Notes under the pieces: model-generated
What the model was told of the DNA's origin: nothing
Seen by the model: the letters and a program-made list of their open reading frames with translations, nothing else
Databases searched by the model: none
Origin: Lotus japonicus
Taxonomy: Eukaryota; Streptophyta; Magnoliopsida; Fabales; Fabaceae
DNA length: 64,000 bases
Direction: 5' to 3'
Assembly (NCBI RefSeq): GCF_012489685.1
Contig: NC_080043.1
Span: 4,776,501-4,840,500 of the forward strand
Part shown: one piece after another, positions 22,936-34,900 of the stretch
How the letters are laid out: every line of letters starts with the position of its first letter
Position numbering within the stretch: the stretch's first letter is position 1
Position numbers and translations under genes: made by a program

Positions 22936-25900
22936 ATGGATGATCCATCTCAGCTACTCCAAGCAGCTACTGATTTCGCCAATTACCCTGGTCACTTCCC
23001 TATTCTTCACTTCCACTCTCACTCTGTAGTTACCACTCTTCTCTCTCTCTAACTAACATTGCTTCGATTTTCAGGTGTTCAAAGTGATGATTCTGCTAGG
23101 GACTTTCTCAATCGCTTTCCCCTCCCACTTATAATCAAGTTAGCATCTTTTTCTCATTTTGTGCTTACCCTTTTCCTCGTTTTGTCTATTGTCGGTTATT
23201 GAAGTGGTTCCTTTGTTTTGTTACAGTGACTAGGTTGTTGTTCTCATTGTTGAGCTTTAATTTTGTGTATTTGATTGCATTTTTCATCTAGGGTTTCTTA
23301 AAAAAACTTGTTTTTGTTTCAGAAATTTGTGATGATGTGTGAGGAATTTTGAACAAAATAATCTCTTGGCTACATTGTACTTTAATCTACCCTATCCTTG
23401 TCACCTAATTTGAAAACTATGATTGTCTTAGAACTTCCATATACATGCTTTCCTGTCTTTTATCAGTGGAAGATTATTTTTCTTGCCTAATGAGTAATGA
23501 TATCTTTGCTGTAGAATTTGGTGTTGTCGATTATTATTATTTTTTTAAATTCTTCTGTTCTTTGTTGTGAAATAAAACTTGGGTTTTGTTGAATAAAATT
23601 GGGGTTTGTTCAATGTCAATTTAAAATTTATAGTCCATCCTTCTAGATAAATTTGTTCCTGATTTTCTCCATTAATTTTGCAGTGCATTACAGACTCAAG
23701 TTGATGTGCCTGGCCTAGAAAATACTCTAGTTGCGTGTCTTGAAAGCATATTCAAAACAAAGTTGGGTGCTTCTTTGATCCCTCAGTACATGGTTCGTGA
23801 TTCACACCCATAGCTGATCCATTGTATTGTTGTTGTTTAAATTTGTTATTTGAACATGGTTTGCCCACTTCTCTGAATATGGTTTGTGATATACTATTAC
23901 TTTGCTATTATGTTTCTGCTGCAGCCTTTTGTTCAAGTCGGTCTGCAGGCAGATTCTCAAGCAGTCAGATCCTTAGCTTGCAAAACAGTATGTGGTTATA
24001 CTTTACAATACCAAAATGATTTAAATCCTTCTGTTGTCTGTACAATGAAGATCCATTTCCTCCACCCCACCAATAAAGAAACACATTTTTTGTTTGATAA
24101 TGGAACCTAATTTGCTTTGTTGCTACTTAGATCTTTGCAAATTCCATTGATACAACCCAAACATAGGTTTTATGTGGTTTGACTCCTCTACCAATATGCT
24201 ATTTTGATTTGCTCTGCATGTGTCCATGTACATGTGTATGGGATATATGTGTAATAAATTAACATTTAAGAACCTAGCATCAAGAAGAACATGCTCTTTA
24301 TGGGATTATTCGTCCCAAAGCCAAGCCGAGAAAGTTAAAATGACAGCCTGTTAATCTATTATCGTGAAGTTTGATTCCATAGAACTTCTTTTTTCTTTTG
24401 CTTCTGTCACCGTACAGCTTATAAACTTATCATCTATGTTCTCAAATAAAAGTGATAAGGTCATGGCCTTCATTAGGCAAGTTGTTGTCATAATGATTTT
24501 TCCTCCTTTCATAATTTTTCTACCCTGCTTCAAGACCCTGACTTTTTTCATCTTTAGTACATCTCTTAAAGTTTCTGCCGTTTCTGTTAAAAATGTAAAT
24601 GGTCTGTTTGTTTAGACTCTTCCTCAACACTGCCACATTCCAAGTAGAAAAAGCATGAAGACTATGTTTAGTTGAAGGGGAATGGAGGGGGGGGGGGGGA
24701 GTGATTTTTTAAACTGCTGAGAAGTCCCACATTGACTAGAGAGTAGAGATATGGCCAAATAAGTTTTTATAAAGGGTAGAGCAGCCCTCACCCCTAAACT
24801 AGATTTTGGGTAGAGTTAGGCCTAGCCCGTAGATGTTCATTCATGCGAGTTCCACGCTCTAGATGTCTAGCCCTGGGCGTGAGGGGGGGGGGGGTGTTGA
24901 AATGGGTTGATAATTGTATTCTTATATGAAAGTATACATCTGGGAAAAAATTGACTTGGTTTTAATATATGCAAATTACTAATGCAACTGGACAAACTTT
25001 TTGCTTTATTATTATTATTTTTTTTTTCTGTGACATAGTGACACCCTGCAGGTCACTTGCCTTCTGGATAATCTTGATAATGATCACAAAGTTGCTGCTC
25101 ATCTAATAGCGGAATTCAACATATATCCTCTTTTGCTTGATTGCCTTATCAAGGGGTAAGTAGAGAAATTATCATGGGACTCGTCATTCTTGTTTTCCTT
25201 GTATTTTATTTTTATTTCAGTAACACACGATCCTTTGTGTGTACCAGTTATTGTATCCCCCACAAGGGATTTAGTTACTGTCTTGGTGTGCGTGATTCAG
25301 TGTCAAATAGGGCAAGCTGAATTAGTTAGTAACTCACAGGAGGTGCTTGATTGATAGGGCACTGTGTGAACAGTGCGCGTGAACAGTGCCTGCAGTAGCA
25401 GTTAGAGGTTGTTTTTATTTAAATTGGGTCAGTTATTATTTGCTAGTTGTGTCTGGTTGTAACTGTCTAGGGGTGGTTATTAATAAGGGGTTGTGTTTGT
25501 TTATTTGTTTCATTCAGAAGTTGTGTTATGGTGGGAGAGGTCTGGACTCTCAAATTCCAGAACTAGGAGAGGCTGGCTCTCGAAAACCAGCGCTTGTATA
25601 ATTATTCTATAATATAATTCTCTGTTCCTGTCAATTTGGTATCAGAGCACCATCCAGGTGCTGTGGTGCAATTGTATTGAGCAGAAATGGAGAAGGAGAC
25701 AACAAGATACAAGTGGGGAAGCAAGGCTGGAAGGAAAAGAGAAGATTCCATGAGACATTCACTGTCACTGGAATCAAATGGCCTTCTTAGACAAATGAAA
25801 AAGGAGATCGCAGATTGGAGAGAGGAAATTGCACGTCAGATAAAGGAAGATGAGAGAAGACACAAGGAATATCAAGAATGGAGGCGAAACAATTTCATAC

Positions 25901-28900
25901 CTGTGATTTCAAGAATGAGTGCTAGGCTGAGTCTCGGAATCCGGCGAACGCAGCCGATGAAGGTGCTGGCTAAAGTAAGGAAGTGGAAGATCAGGAGCGG
26001 CATGGAGATCAAGAGAGATCCGAGGAAAAAGCCACTTCCGCCGGAGAAGTCTGAGACAGAAGAGACGTGGAAAGACATGTTCGCAGCGGCAACGGAACAT
26101 GCCGCAGCAGAAGCGTCACAAAGTGAAGAGGAGGCCGCAACGGCGGAGAAAGCAGTGTCAGTGGAAACCCAGAAACAATCAGAGGTCACAATTCTTGTTA
26201 GCGGTTGCACATTGACGGCGAGACGTGAGAAGGTTATCACCGTAGAGGCCATCTTCCTCAAGCCGCTGCTGGAGGGTTCGTCTATGGCAGAATTGCAGAA
26301 CGGCAGCCTTCAAAGGAGGAAGAAGGTTGAATCCATCATTTTGCCCCAATTCGTCAATTTAGGATTCGATGGGGAGAGAAGGCTGCCTCAAAAACCACTG
26401 TATTCATGTTTTTGCACGGCGGTAACTGCCAAACGCCCGCCAGCTAAGCCACCAGACGTCTTTGTCAGAGGTCACAACACATTGGGCTGTATTCCATGCC
26501 ATTTGGTAACCGCCAAACGACCTCCGGCAAAGCCACCAGATTCAGGCTTCCTTCGTGTGATAACAGTTCAGAATCTGTGGGCAGAGTGCAAGAAACTTTC
26601 CAGATTATCACCTTGGGGACAAGGTGGGTGTTTTAGGGCGGGGTATTGATAGGGCACTGTGTGAACAGTGCGCGTGAACAGTGCCTGCAGTAGCAGTTAG
26701 AGGTTGTTTTTATTTAAATTGGGTCAGTTATTATTTGCTAGTTGTGTCTGGTTGTAACTGTCTAGGGGTGGTTATTAATAAGGGGTTGTGTTTGTTTATT
26801 TGTTTCATTCAGAAGTTGTGTTATGGTGGGAGAGGTCTGGACTCTCAAATTCCAGAACTAGGAGAGGCTGACTCTCGAAAACCAGCGCTTGTATAATTAT
26901 TCTATAATATAATTCTCTGTTCCTGTCACCTCTCCTAATTCTGGAATTTGAGAGTCCAGACCTCTCCCACCATAACACTACTTCTGAATTTCTGAATGTC
27001 TAAACTAACAGCCACAACTCCTATTTATAACCAGAAATTTAATAACCACCCCTAGGCAGTTTTGATAGAACATAACTAACATAAACTGATGTAAATAACT
27101 AATAATAACTAACCCAATAACTACCCCAACATATAATTAAATAATAACTTTCTAACTGCAATCTAACTGCTACTGCTGTTACTGTTCACGAGCACTGTTC
27201 ATCCTATCAATACCCCGCCCTAAAAGATCCACCTTGTCCTCAAGGTGGGAAGTAGGCAATGCTCCTTGAATGTAGGTTGGCTCCCCTCACTTTCTAAGTT
27301 AAAAGTGGAATTTAATTAAGCACATGGTAGGTGGGCCTGTGCACTTATCCACGCTTCAAGCCCAAAGGGCTCTTGCGTGAGGGGACATGTTAAAGTATAA
27401 TATAAAACCATTAAAGTAGCCCTTACCCAACAGCTTAAGCTTTTGGGATAAAGTGGTTATTTGACATGGTATCAGAGCCTCTATGGCTAAGACAACTTGA
27501 AAGTAGGAGAAATTGTATTATTACTTCTTAATCAGAATACAAAGGATAATTACATTATATAGAAGAAGACTAATCCTAAATAAGGAAATAACTAATTATG
27601 TACACAATCTCCTAATAAGAGAATAAATCTCCTAATACTGAATATAATCTTCTAATAATAATTCTTATATTAATTCCTTATTTACAACACCCCCCCTCAA
27701 GCTGGTGAATGAATATCTATCATTCCCAGCTTGCAAGTAAGCTCTCGAAACCGCTCCAAGGGAAGTCCTTTGGTGAGCACATCAGCCAACTGAAGTCCTG
27801 AGGGGACATACTGTGTAGATATTAGACCACTATCCAATTTCTCTTTGATGAAGTGCCGGTCTATCTCTATGTGCTTTGTTCTGTCGTGTTGGACTGGATT
27901 ATGAGCAATACTAATGGCAGATTTATTATCACAGAAGAGTCTCATGGGAGCTTCATACTTTATTTTCAAATCATCCAGTATGATCTTCATCCACAACAGT
28001 TCACAAACTCCTTGAGCCATGGCTCTAAACTCTGCCTCTGCGCTTGATCTAGCAACTACATTCTGCTTCTTGCTCTTCCATGTAACTAAATTTCCACCCA
28101 AGAACATACAATATCCTGTAGTGGATCTCCTGTCAACAATTGACCCTGCATAATCTGCATCAGTATAAACCTCCATAGACAACTGCTCACTCTTCTTGAA
28201 CAGCAGACCTCTCCCTGGACTTGCCTTCAGATACTGCAAGATTCTATCCACAGCCTGTAAGTGTCTCTCCTGTGGGTCATGCATGAATTGACTGACAACA
28301 CTAACAGGATAAGCTATGTCAGGCCTAGTGTGAGATAGATAAATGAGCTTCCCCACAAGTCTCTGATATTGAGCCTTATCAACCCTAAGGTCCTCCTCAC
28401 TACTTCCAATCTTGTGGTTTTGCTCTATAGGCACTCAAATGGGCTTACAACCCAATTTACCAGTCTCTTTGAGAAGATCAAGGACATACTTTCTTTGAGA
28501 TATGAAAATCCCTTGCTTTGAGTATGCCACCTCCATACCTAGGAAATATTTCAGTTTTCCAAGATCCTTCATTTCAAATTGGGCTGCCAACTGTTTCCTC
28601 AGATTCTGCTTCTCAAGTTCATCATTACCTGCAATGATCATATCGTCTACATAGACTAACAGAAGAGTGAGTTTACCATTTTGAGTATGTTTGATAAAGA
28701 GGGTATGATCACCTTGGCTTTGTTTATAACCCAGAGACACCATAGCATTAGTGAATCTCCCAAACCAAGCTCGGGGTGACTGTTTGAGCCCATATAGGGC
28801 CTTCTTCAGTTTGCACACCTTATTTCTTCCTGAAGTAGGGTCATACCCCGGTGGAATCTCCATATACACCTCTTCCTCCAAATCGCCATGCAAGAAAGCA

Positions 28901-31900
28901 TTTTTAACATCAAACTGTTGCAACTCCCAATCAAAATGAGCTGCTAAGGAAAGAATGATCCTTACAGTGTTCATTTTTGCTACCGGAGCAAATGTCTCTT
29001 CATAATCAATTCCATAGGTCTGGGTGTATCCCTTTGCAACTAGCCTCGCCTTATACCTGTCAAGTGTGCCATCAGATCGGTACTTCACGGTATAAATCCA
29101 CCTGCAACCTACTGTCCTCTTGTCATTTGGCTTCTCAACAATCTCCCAAGTTCCATTTTTGTCCAGTGCATGCATCTCTTCATTCATGGCTTGAATCCAG
29201 TTCTTATCTTTTAATGCTTCTTGTACTGATGTAGGGACTCTAATAGAGTCAATAGCTGAAATAAAACTCTGATGCTGCACAGAAAGATTTTGAGTAGACA
29301 CAAACTGGGATATAGGGTACTTGGCACAAGAACGTTTTCCTTTTCGTAAGGCAATAGGTAAGTCATCAAGGTTATGCTCATAGGAATTACTAGGCTCAGG
29401 GTTCGCAACACTTACCTCAGGATCAGACGATTGGACTTGTTGTTGGATCAGGACGGGTTTTACTTTCCGCTGGTACTTTATCCTGAACCTGTCAACATTA
29501 TTCTGATCTGGTACTACTTCAGAACCATTGTCATCATTCTCATCTGGTACTAGTTCAGGACCATTGTCATCATTCTGATTTGGTACTAGTTCAGGACCAT
29601 TGTCATCATCATCACTGTCCTCAGTGATAGGAATAGAGGAAGGCATCAAGGGATCCTGTAGAAGAGGAATAACAGACAATTCTGGAGACTCAACTTCCTG
29701 AGTATTCCCCCCCTGAAGCTGAGGATTGGGATAAAAAGACTCTGATTCTTGAAAAGTAACATCCATGGATATATAGACACGACGACTAGGAGGATGATAA
29801 CACTTGTAGCCCTTTTTATCTGAGGCATATCCTATAAAGATGCACTTAATAGCCCGAGGATCTAACTTACCCCGATGATGACCGTGAACATGGACAAAGG
29901 CGGAACAACCAAATACACGACTTTGAAGACCTGACTTAATGGGCACAGACGGAAAGAAGCTAGTCATAACCTGCACAGGACTAACACTAGATAAAACCCT
30001 AGAAGGTAACCTATTAATTAAATAAGCAGCAGTCAAGACAGCTTCCCCCCAATAAAACTTAGGAACATTCATTTGAAAGAGTAAAGCTCGAGTGATTTCA
30101 AGAAGATGACGATTTTTCCTTTCAGCAACCCCATTTTGTTGTGGGGTGTCAACACAAGTCAACTCATGAACCACACCATTTTTTGTAAGAAATTCAGAAA
30201 AATTCTTGTTAACATACTCTTTCCCATTGTCTGACCTTAACCTCTTAATAGGTTTCCCAAACTGTGTTCTAATCATGTGGAAAAAGTTAACAAATAATTG
30301 AAACACCTCAGACTTATCTTTCATAAGAAAAACCCATGTAATCCGAGTACAATCATCAATAAAAGTAACAAACCATTTTGCACCAAAAACATTAGAAATG
30401 GACGAAGGTCCCCACACATCAGAGTGAACAAGATCAAAAGGTTGAGCACATTTATTATTACTAGGAAGAAAAGTTGAACGATGATGCTTAGAAAACTGAC
30501 AAACATCACAATGAAAAGATTCGACTGACACTTTTGAAAATAAATGGGGAAACATGGTCCTAAGAATACTAAAAGGAGGATGCCCAAGACGCTTGTGCCG
30601 CAACCATATTTGAGAAGTATTCCAGGACTCTGAACTCGTCTGATGACACTTGCTTTCCTCGTGCCGCAGACAGTATAACCCGTCCTGTTCCTTAGCAATC
30701 CCAATTATCTGTCCCGTGGCAAGATCCTGAAAAACACCATGTGAGTGGAAAAAGGTTACAGCACAGTTCAAGTCTCGAGTGAGTTTATGGATGGACAAAA
30801 GATTGTTAGAAAGCTTTGGGACATGAAGCACATGCTTTAAGGGAAGAGATGGACTAAGGTGAATATTACCACATCCCGTAATCTGGTTTTGGGATCCATT
30901 AGCAACAGTGATATAGTGTTTTTCAGGGTAAGTGGAATAAGAAGATAAATGTGAGGGGTGAGGTGTCATATGATCTGTAGCACCAGAGTCAATAATCCAG
31001 TCATTTTCAGTACTCAAAGCATTAAGAGATAAGAAGGTAGAACTCTTACCAGTCATTGTGAGAGAACAAGAACCAGAGGGCTTACTCAATGAGTCCATAA
31101 AAGCTCTCAGACGCTCCAATTCTGCTTTGCTAAGGCTAGGGACATCTTCTGCTGGTGGTACAGGTGGGACTTCACCATCATTTTCCATGTCAGAAGTTGT
31201 GTGATTTGCGCGCCTCTGCGGAGCACCTTTGGACCCCCTCATACGTCTAAGGACGTTTTCCCTTCCATAAAGTTTGAAACAGTACTCTTTGGTGTGACCA
31301 GACCTCTTACAGTAAGTGCAACGATCATCACGGTTGAAGAGATCATCACGGTTGAAGCGATCATCACGGTTGGGGCGATCATCACGGTTAGGGTGTCCGG
31401 AAGAGGTGAATCCTTTTATGGGACCCTTTCCAGAGGCTAAGGCTGAACCATCAACTGATTTGTCTTCCACCATCACTGTCCTCCTAGTTTCTTCACCACG
31501 AACTATAAAGAACACCTCTGAGAGAGAAGGGAGTTGCTCTTTACCCAAAACTTGGACCCGAATCGGATCAAATTCAGAGTTAAGCCCAGAGAGAAACTTA
31601 AAGATTCGCGCTTTTTCAATAAATTTATTCAATGTTGTGGAGTCAGCATCACACTTCATCTTCAGATTTTGATACTGATCTAATTCAATCCATAGACCAT
31701 TCAAGGTCCCATAGTAATCTGTCACGGAGAGAGTTCCTTGCTTAGAATTGAAAACTTTATTTTCCAATTCATAACAAGCTGAGAGATCTTGTTTCTTAGA
31801 ATATGCCTGTGCCAGATTATTCCAAATCTCCTTAGCAGTAGGGAAAAACATATAATTCCGGCTAATTTCCGGAATCATGGAGTACCAAAACCAGGTCATA

Positions 31901-34900
31901 ATAAGAGAATTCTCTTCACGCCATGTGTCATATTGTGGATCAGTTTCAGCAGGGGCTTTTTCTTCAATATAACTGATTTTCTTGCGACTTATGAGAGTGT
32001 GACGGATGAGCTCAGACCATTGGAGGTAGTTGCGCCCATCCAAGCGAAAGGAACCTTGTAATACCGGGAGATCTTTGTGGGTCAAAGGTGGAAGAGAGAC
32101 TTTCACTCCAGAAGTGAGTTTCTCCTTAGGTATGGGAATCTCGTCTCCAGACATACTGAGAGATGTTACTGTAGAAGGAAAACAAGAGGAAAAATAACAG
32201 AAACAGAGAAGATTGCACTCTCCTTGAATGGAAGAACCAAAGGCTTCTCAAGAAAAAACACCAACAAAGTGAGGAAACGACCCTCAGAACAAGACCAAAA
32301 GGCACGGGGAACCCTCTCTGTGCAATCGGAGTAACGAACAGAGGATGGCAGGCCGGTGATGAAGAGCACAGGCCTCCAAACGGTATAAGCCAACAGTGGC
32401 AAAACAGGAAACGTTACCAGATAAAAGGGCCGTAATAAGACGGCTAGGGTTTTTTTCGCAGAAGCAGAACTCCCAAGATCGGGAGCTCTGATACCAACTT
32501 GAAAGTAGGAGAAATTGTATTATTACTTCTTAATCAGAATACAAAGGATAATTACATTATATAGAAGAAGACTAATCCTAAATAAGGAAATAACTAATTA
32601 TGTACACAATCTCCTAATAAGAGAATAAATCTCCTAATACTGAATATAATCTTCTAATAATAATTCTTATATTAATTCCTTATTTACAACAGCTCCAAAT
32701 GTTCTGCAGTTTTAATCAACACTTCTGGAGTTTAACTCTGAAAAATACCTCCTGGATCCCACTGTTTGAAGTTGGTCAAACCACTTAACGCGGCCCGTTT
32801 CGTTCCCGTCTTCCCCTTTTTCATCAAGGTCATCCCTGCAGATGCAAAGTGTTGCAGTCTGTTCAGCGCCTGTGGTGGAAGATGCTTGATCCCTGAAAGA
32901 CATTTAACCCACATTCCATTCCTTTGTCTTGGCTCCCCTTCCTTATTTAGAGACTTGCGTCTCTTCATCGTCTTCGGTTGTTGATGGATCTTCCGATGCT
33001 TTCTCCACCGGGGTCCAAGACTCACCCCATCCCCTCTTCTTACAACCTCTGCTTCAAGATTGGGTCTTTGCATCTCAAAGGTTAAGGATTTCTCCGCCTC
33101 TACTGTGGTCTCTATCATCTCTGATTTTGATTCTACTAAATGGCCTTCTCTTGCATTCTCCAAGACTTCATTTATCCTTGGGCTTTCTTCCTCTCTAGAA
33201 TCTTTAACATATACTGGTATGTCAGGATCCATTTCTGGTTGGAATTTCTTCAGTAAAGCCTTCACAAAATCCCACCATTTTGCATTCTGGTTTCTTCTTT
33301 TCCAGAAATACCACCAGAAGAAAGCATCTCCCGTCAAAGCCATCTCAGCCTCCGAGAACTTCTTCTCTTCAGCCATTTCCATGGCCTCACAGTGCTGCTC
33401 CACTTTGATCAACCACCAGTAAGCCTCTTTACCATCAAAGGTTGGAAACGCCTTACCTTCCCTCTTCTTAATTGCTGTCTTCTTCTCCATTTCTTCACGA
33501 TTCAATTGCACCACAGCACCTGGATGGTGCTCTGATACCAAATTGATAGGAACCGAATTATATTATTTGAATAATTATACAAGCACTGGTTTTCGAGAGC
33601 CAGCCTCTCCTAATTCTGGAATTTGAGAGTCCAGACCTCTCCCACCATAACACTACTTCTGAATTTCTGAATGTCTAAACTAACAGCCACAACTCCTATT
33701 TATAACCAGAAATTTAATAACCACCCCTAGGCAGTTTTGATAGAACATAACTAACATAAACTGATGTAAATAACTAATAATAACTAACCCAATAACTACC
33801 CCAACATATAATTAAATAATAACTTTCTAACTGCAATCTAACTGCTACTGCTGCTACTGTTCACGAGCACTGTTCATCCTATCATTGATATACATGCATC
33901 TGTCATTTCCAATTGCATGGACACACTAGTATAAGATGACACAGCATAAGATTCATGTGTCTAAGATGACACATCATAAGCTTCATGTGTCTAAGATCTC
34001 GTTGTTCCTTACAAATATGAAAGTGATCGAAGAAAGAACACCAATGATAATTTATAGAAGTAGTTACTGGTTAAAAACATTTACAGAGGGAATAATGGTT
34101 GCCCTACACATTTAAGGATGTATTAGATCCTGTAGAATTGGTTGCAATTCTTGTTGGGTATCAATTGATAGGAAGTGAACCAGAAATGGATAAACCTATG
34201 AATGAGAAATCTCTAATGCAATAATCTTTGATCTGTATGAATGAGATATAAGAAAGAGATCAATAATGATACGAAACTAAAACTTCCCTCAATCTCTGTC
34301 TACAATAGTGCCCCTTACTCCTTTCCTAGCTGCCTCATCAATGAACAGTTGCTACAGTTATGCAACTTAAGGCTCTGATTCTCTACATTCCTTCCTATTC
34401 TTCCTAATATAGACTCTCTATTTGGATATCTGCTAAGTGCTAACACAATACCAGGAGATAAAGATGTCCGGATGAGAATGGTGGTGTCACAAACACCTCC
34501 ATAGTTTCATATTGATTTCAACTGTATCCAGCACTTGTATTTATTGTTGGTAATTTGTGGAACTAATCATGCATGGGTTCCTCTATAATGATATATGTTT
34601 AAGTAAACCCAACAAATTTTGTACCAGTTGCTATTTTGTTATTATGCCAGGGTCTGTCGGTGTAAACCTAAATATTTTCCAATACAGGGTTGGGACTTGT
34701 TTAACATTAAGCAGTTAATCATAATTCCAGAAGACAATCCTTTTTTATGCAGTTGTCAAGGAATGCTTTTCTCAGAGGGTTCCATAATTATTTGTCCTTT
34801 TTTTATATATTCTGTAATTTGGTTTGTCTGGTTTCCAGCTAATTTATAAGGTTTTCAATATCTCAATCTTGATTTATTTCATGTCTTCTCAAATATGTAG

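Larger units (their letters stand above)
25352..26928 (+). mobile_element. non-autonomous LTR retrotransposon A in intron 5
   Basis: Two 282-bp LTRs (25352-25633 and 26647-26928) differ at one position that I can see (GGCTGGCTCTC against GGCTGACTCTC). Just inside the left LTR is TGGTATCAGAGCAC, an initiator-Met primer binding site. A purine-rich TTTTAGGGCGGGGTAT precedes the right LTR. One reading frame fills the 1-kb interior, and there is no pol region. The left flank TTGAT (25347-25351) is not repeated at the right end of A but recurs beyond element B (33885-33889). Confidence 0.88.
27498..32691 (-). mobile_element. nearly intact Ty1/copia retrotransposon
   Basis: The 192-bp LTRs (27498-27689 and 32500-32691) look identical. 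On the minus strand the LTR begins TGTTGTAAAT and ends CTACTTTCA. The primer site TGGTATCAGAGC lies three bases inside the 5' LTR, and a G-run polypurine tract abuts the 3' LTR. The 4.5-kb coding region is open apart from one TGA. No target duplication was found (CAACT left, GCTCC right), so one flank has been rearranged or the copy arose by recombination. Identical LTRs imply a young insertion. Confidence 0.93.
26929..33884 (-). mobile_element. LTR retrotransposon B (same family as A, inverted), containing the copia element
   Basis: The right LTR (33544-33884, 341 bp) is the 5' LTR on the minus strand. Next to it is the primer-site sequence TGGTATCAGAGCACC (read on minus). The left LTR (26929-27209, 281 bp) lacks the outermost 60 bp. 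The interior outside the copia insertion is 27210-27497 plus 32692-33543 and holds a gag-like frame and a purine-rich TTTTAGGGCGGGGTATTG, as in A. The LTR family is shared with A at lower identity. TTGAT follows the right end (33885-33889). Confidence 0.82.

Noticed and set aside
27493..32696. Target duplication for the copia element
   Set aside because: The 5-bp flanks CAACT and GCTCC do not match. CAACT recurs only inside the element, next to the primer site.
34150..34470. Solo LTR starting TGATAGGAAGTG
   Set aside because: The start looks LTR-like, but neither a matching end nor a flanking duplication could be found.
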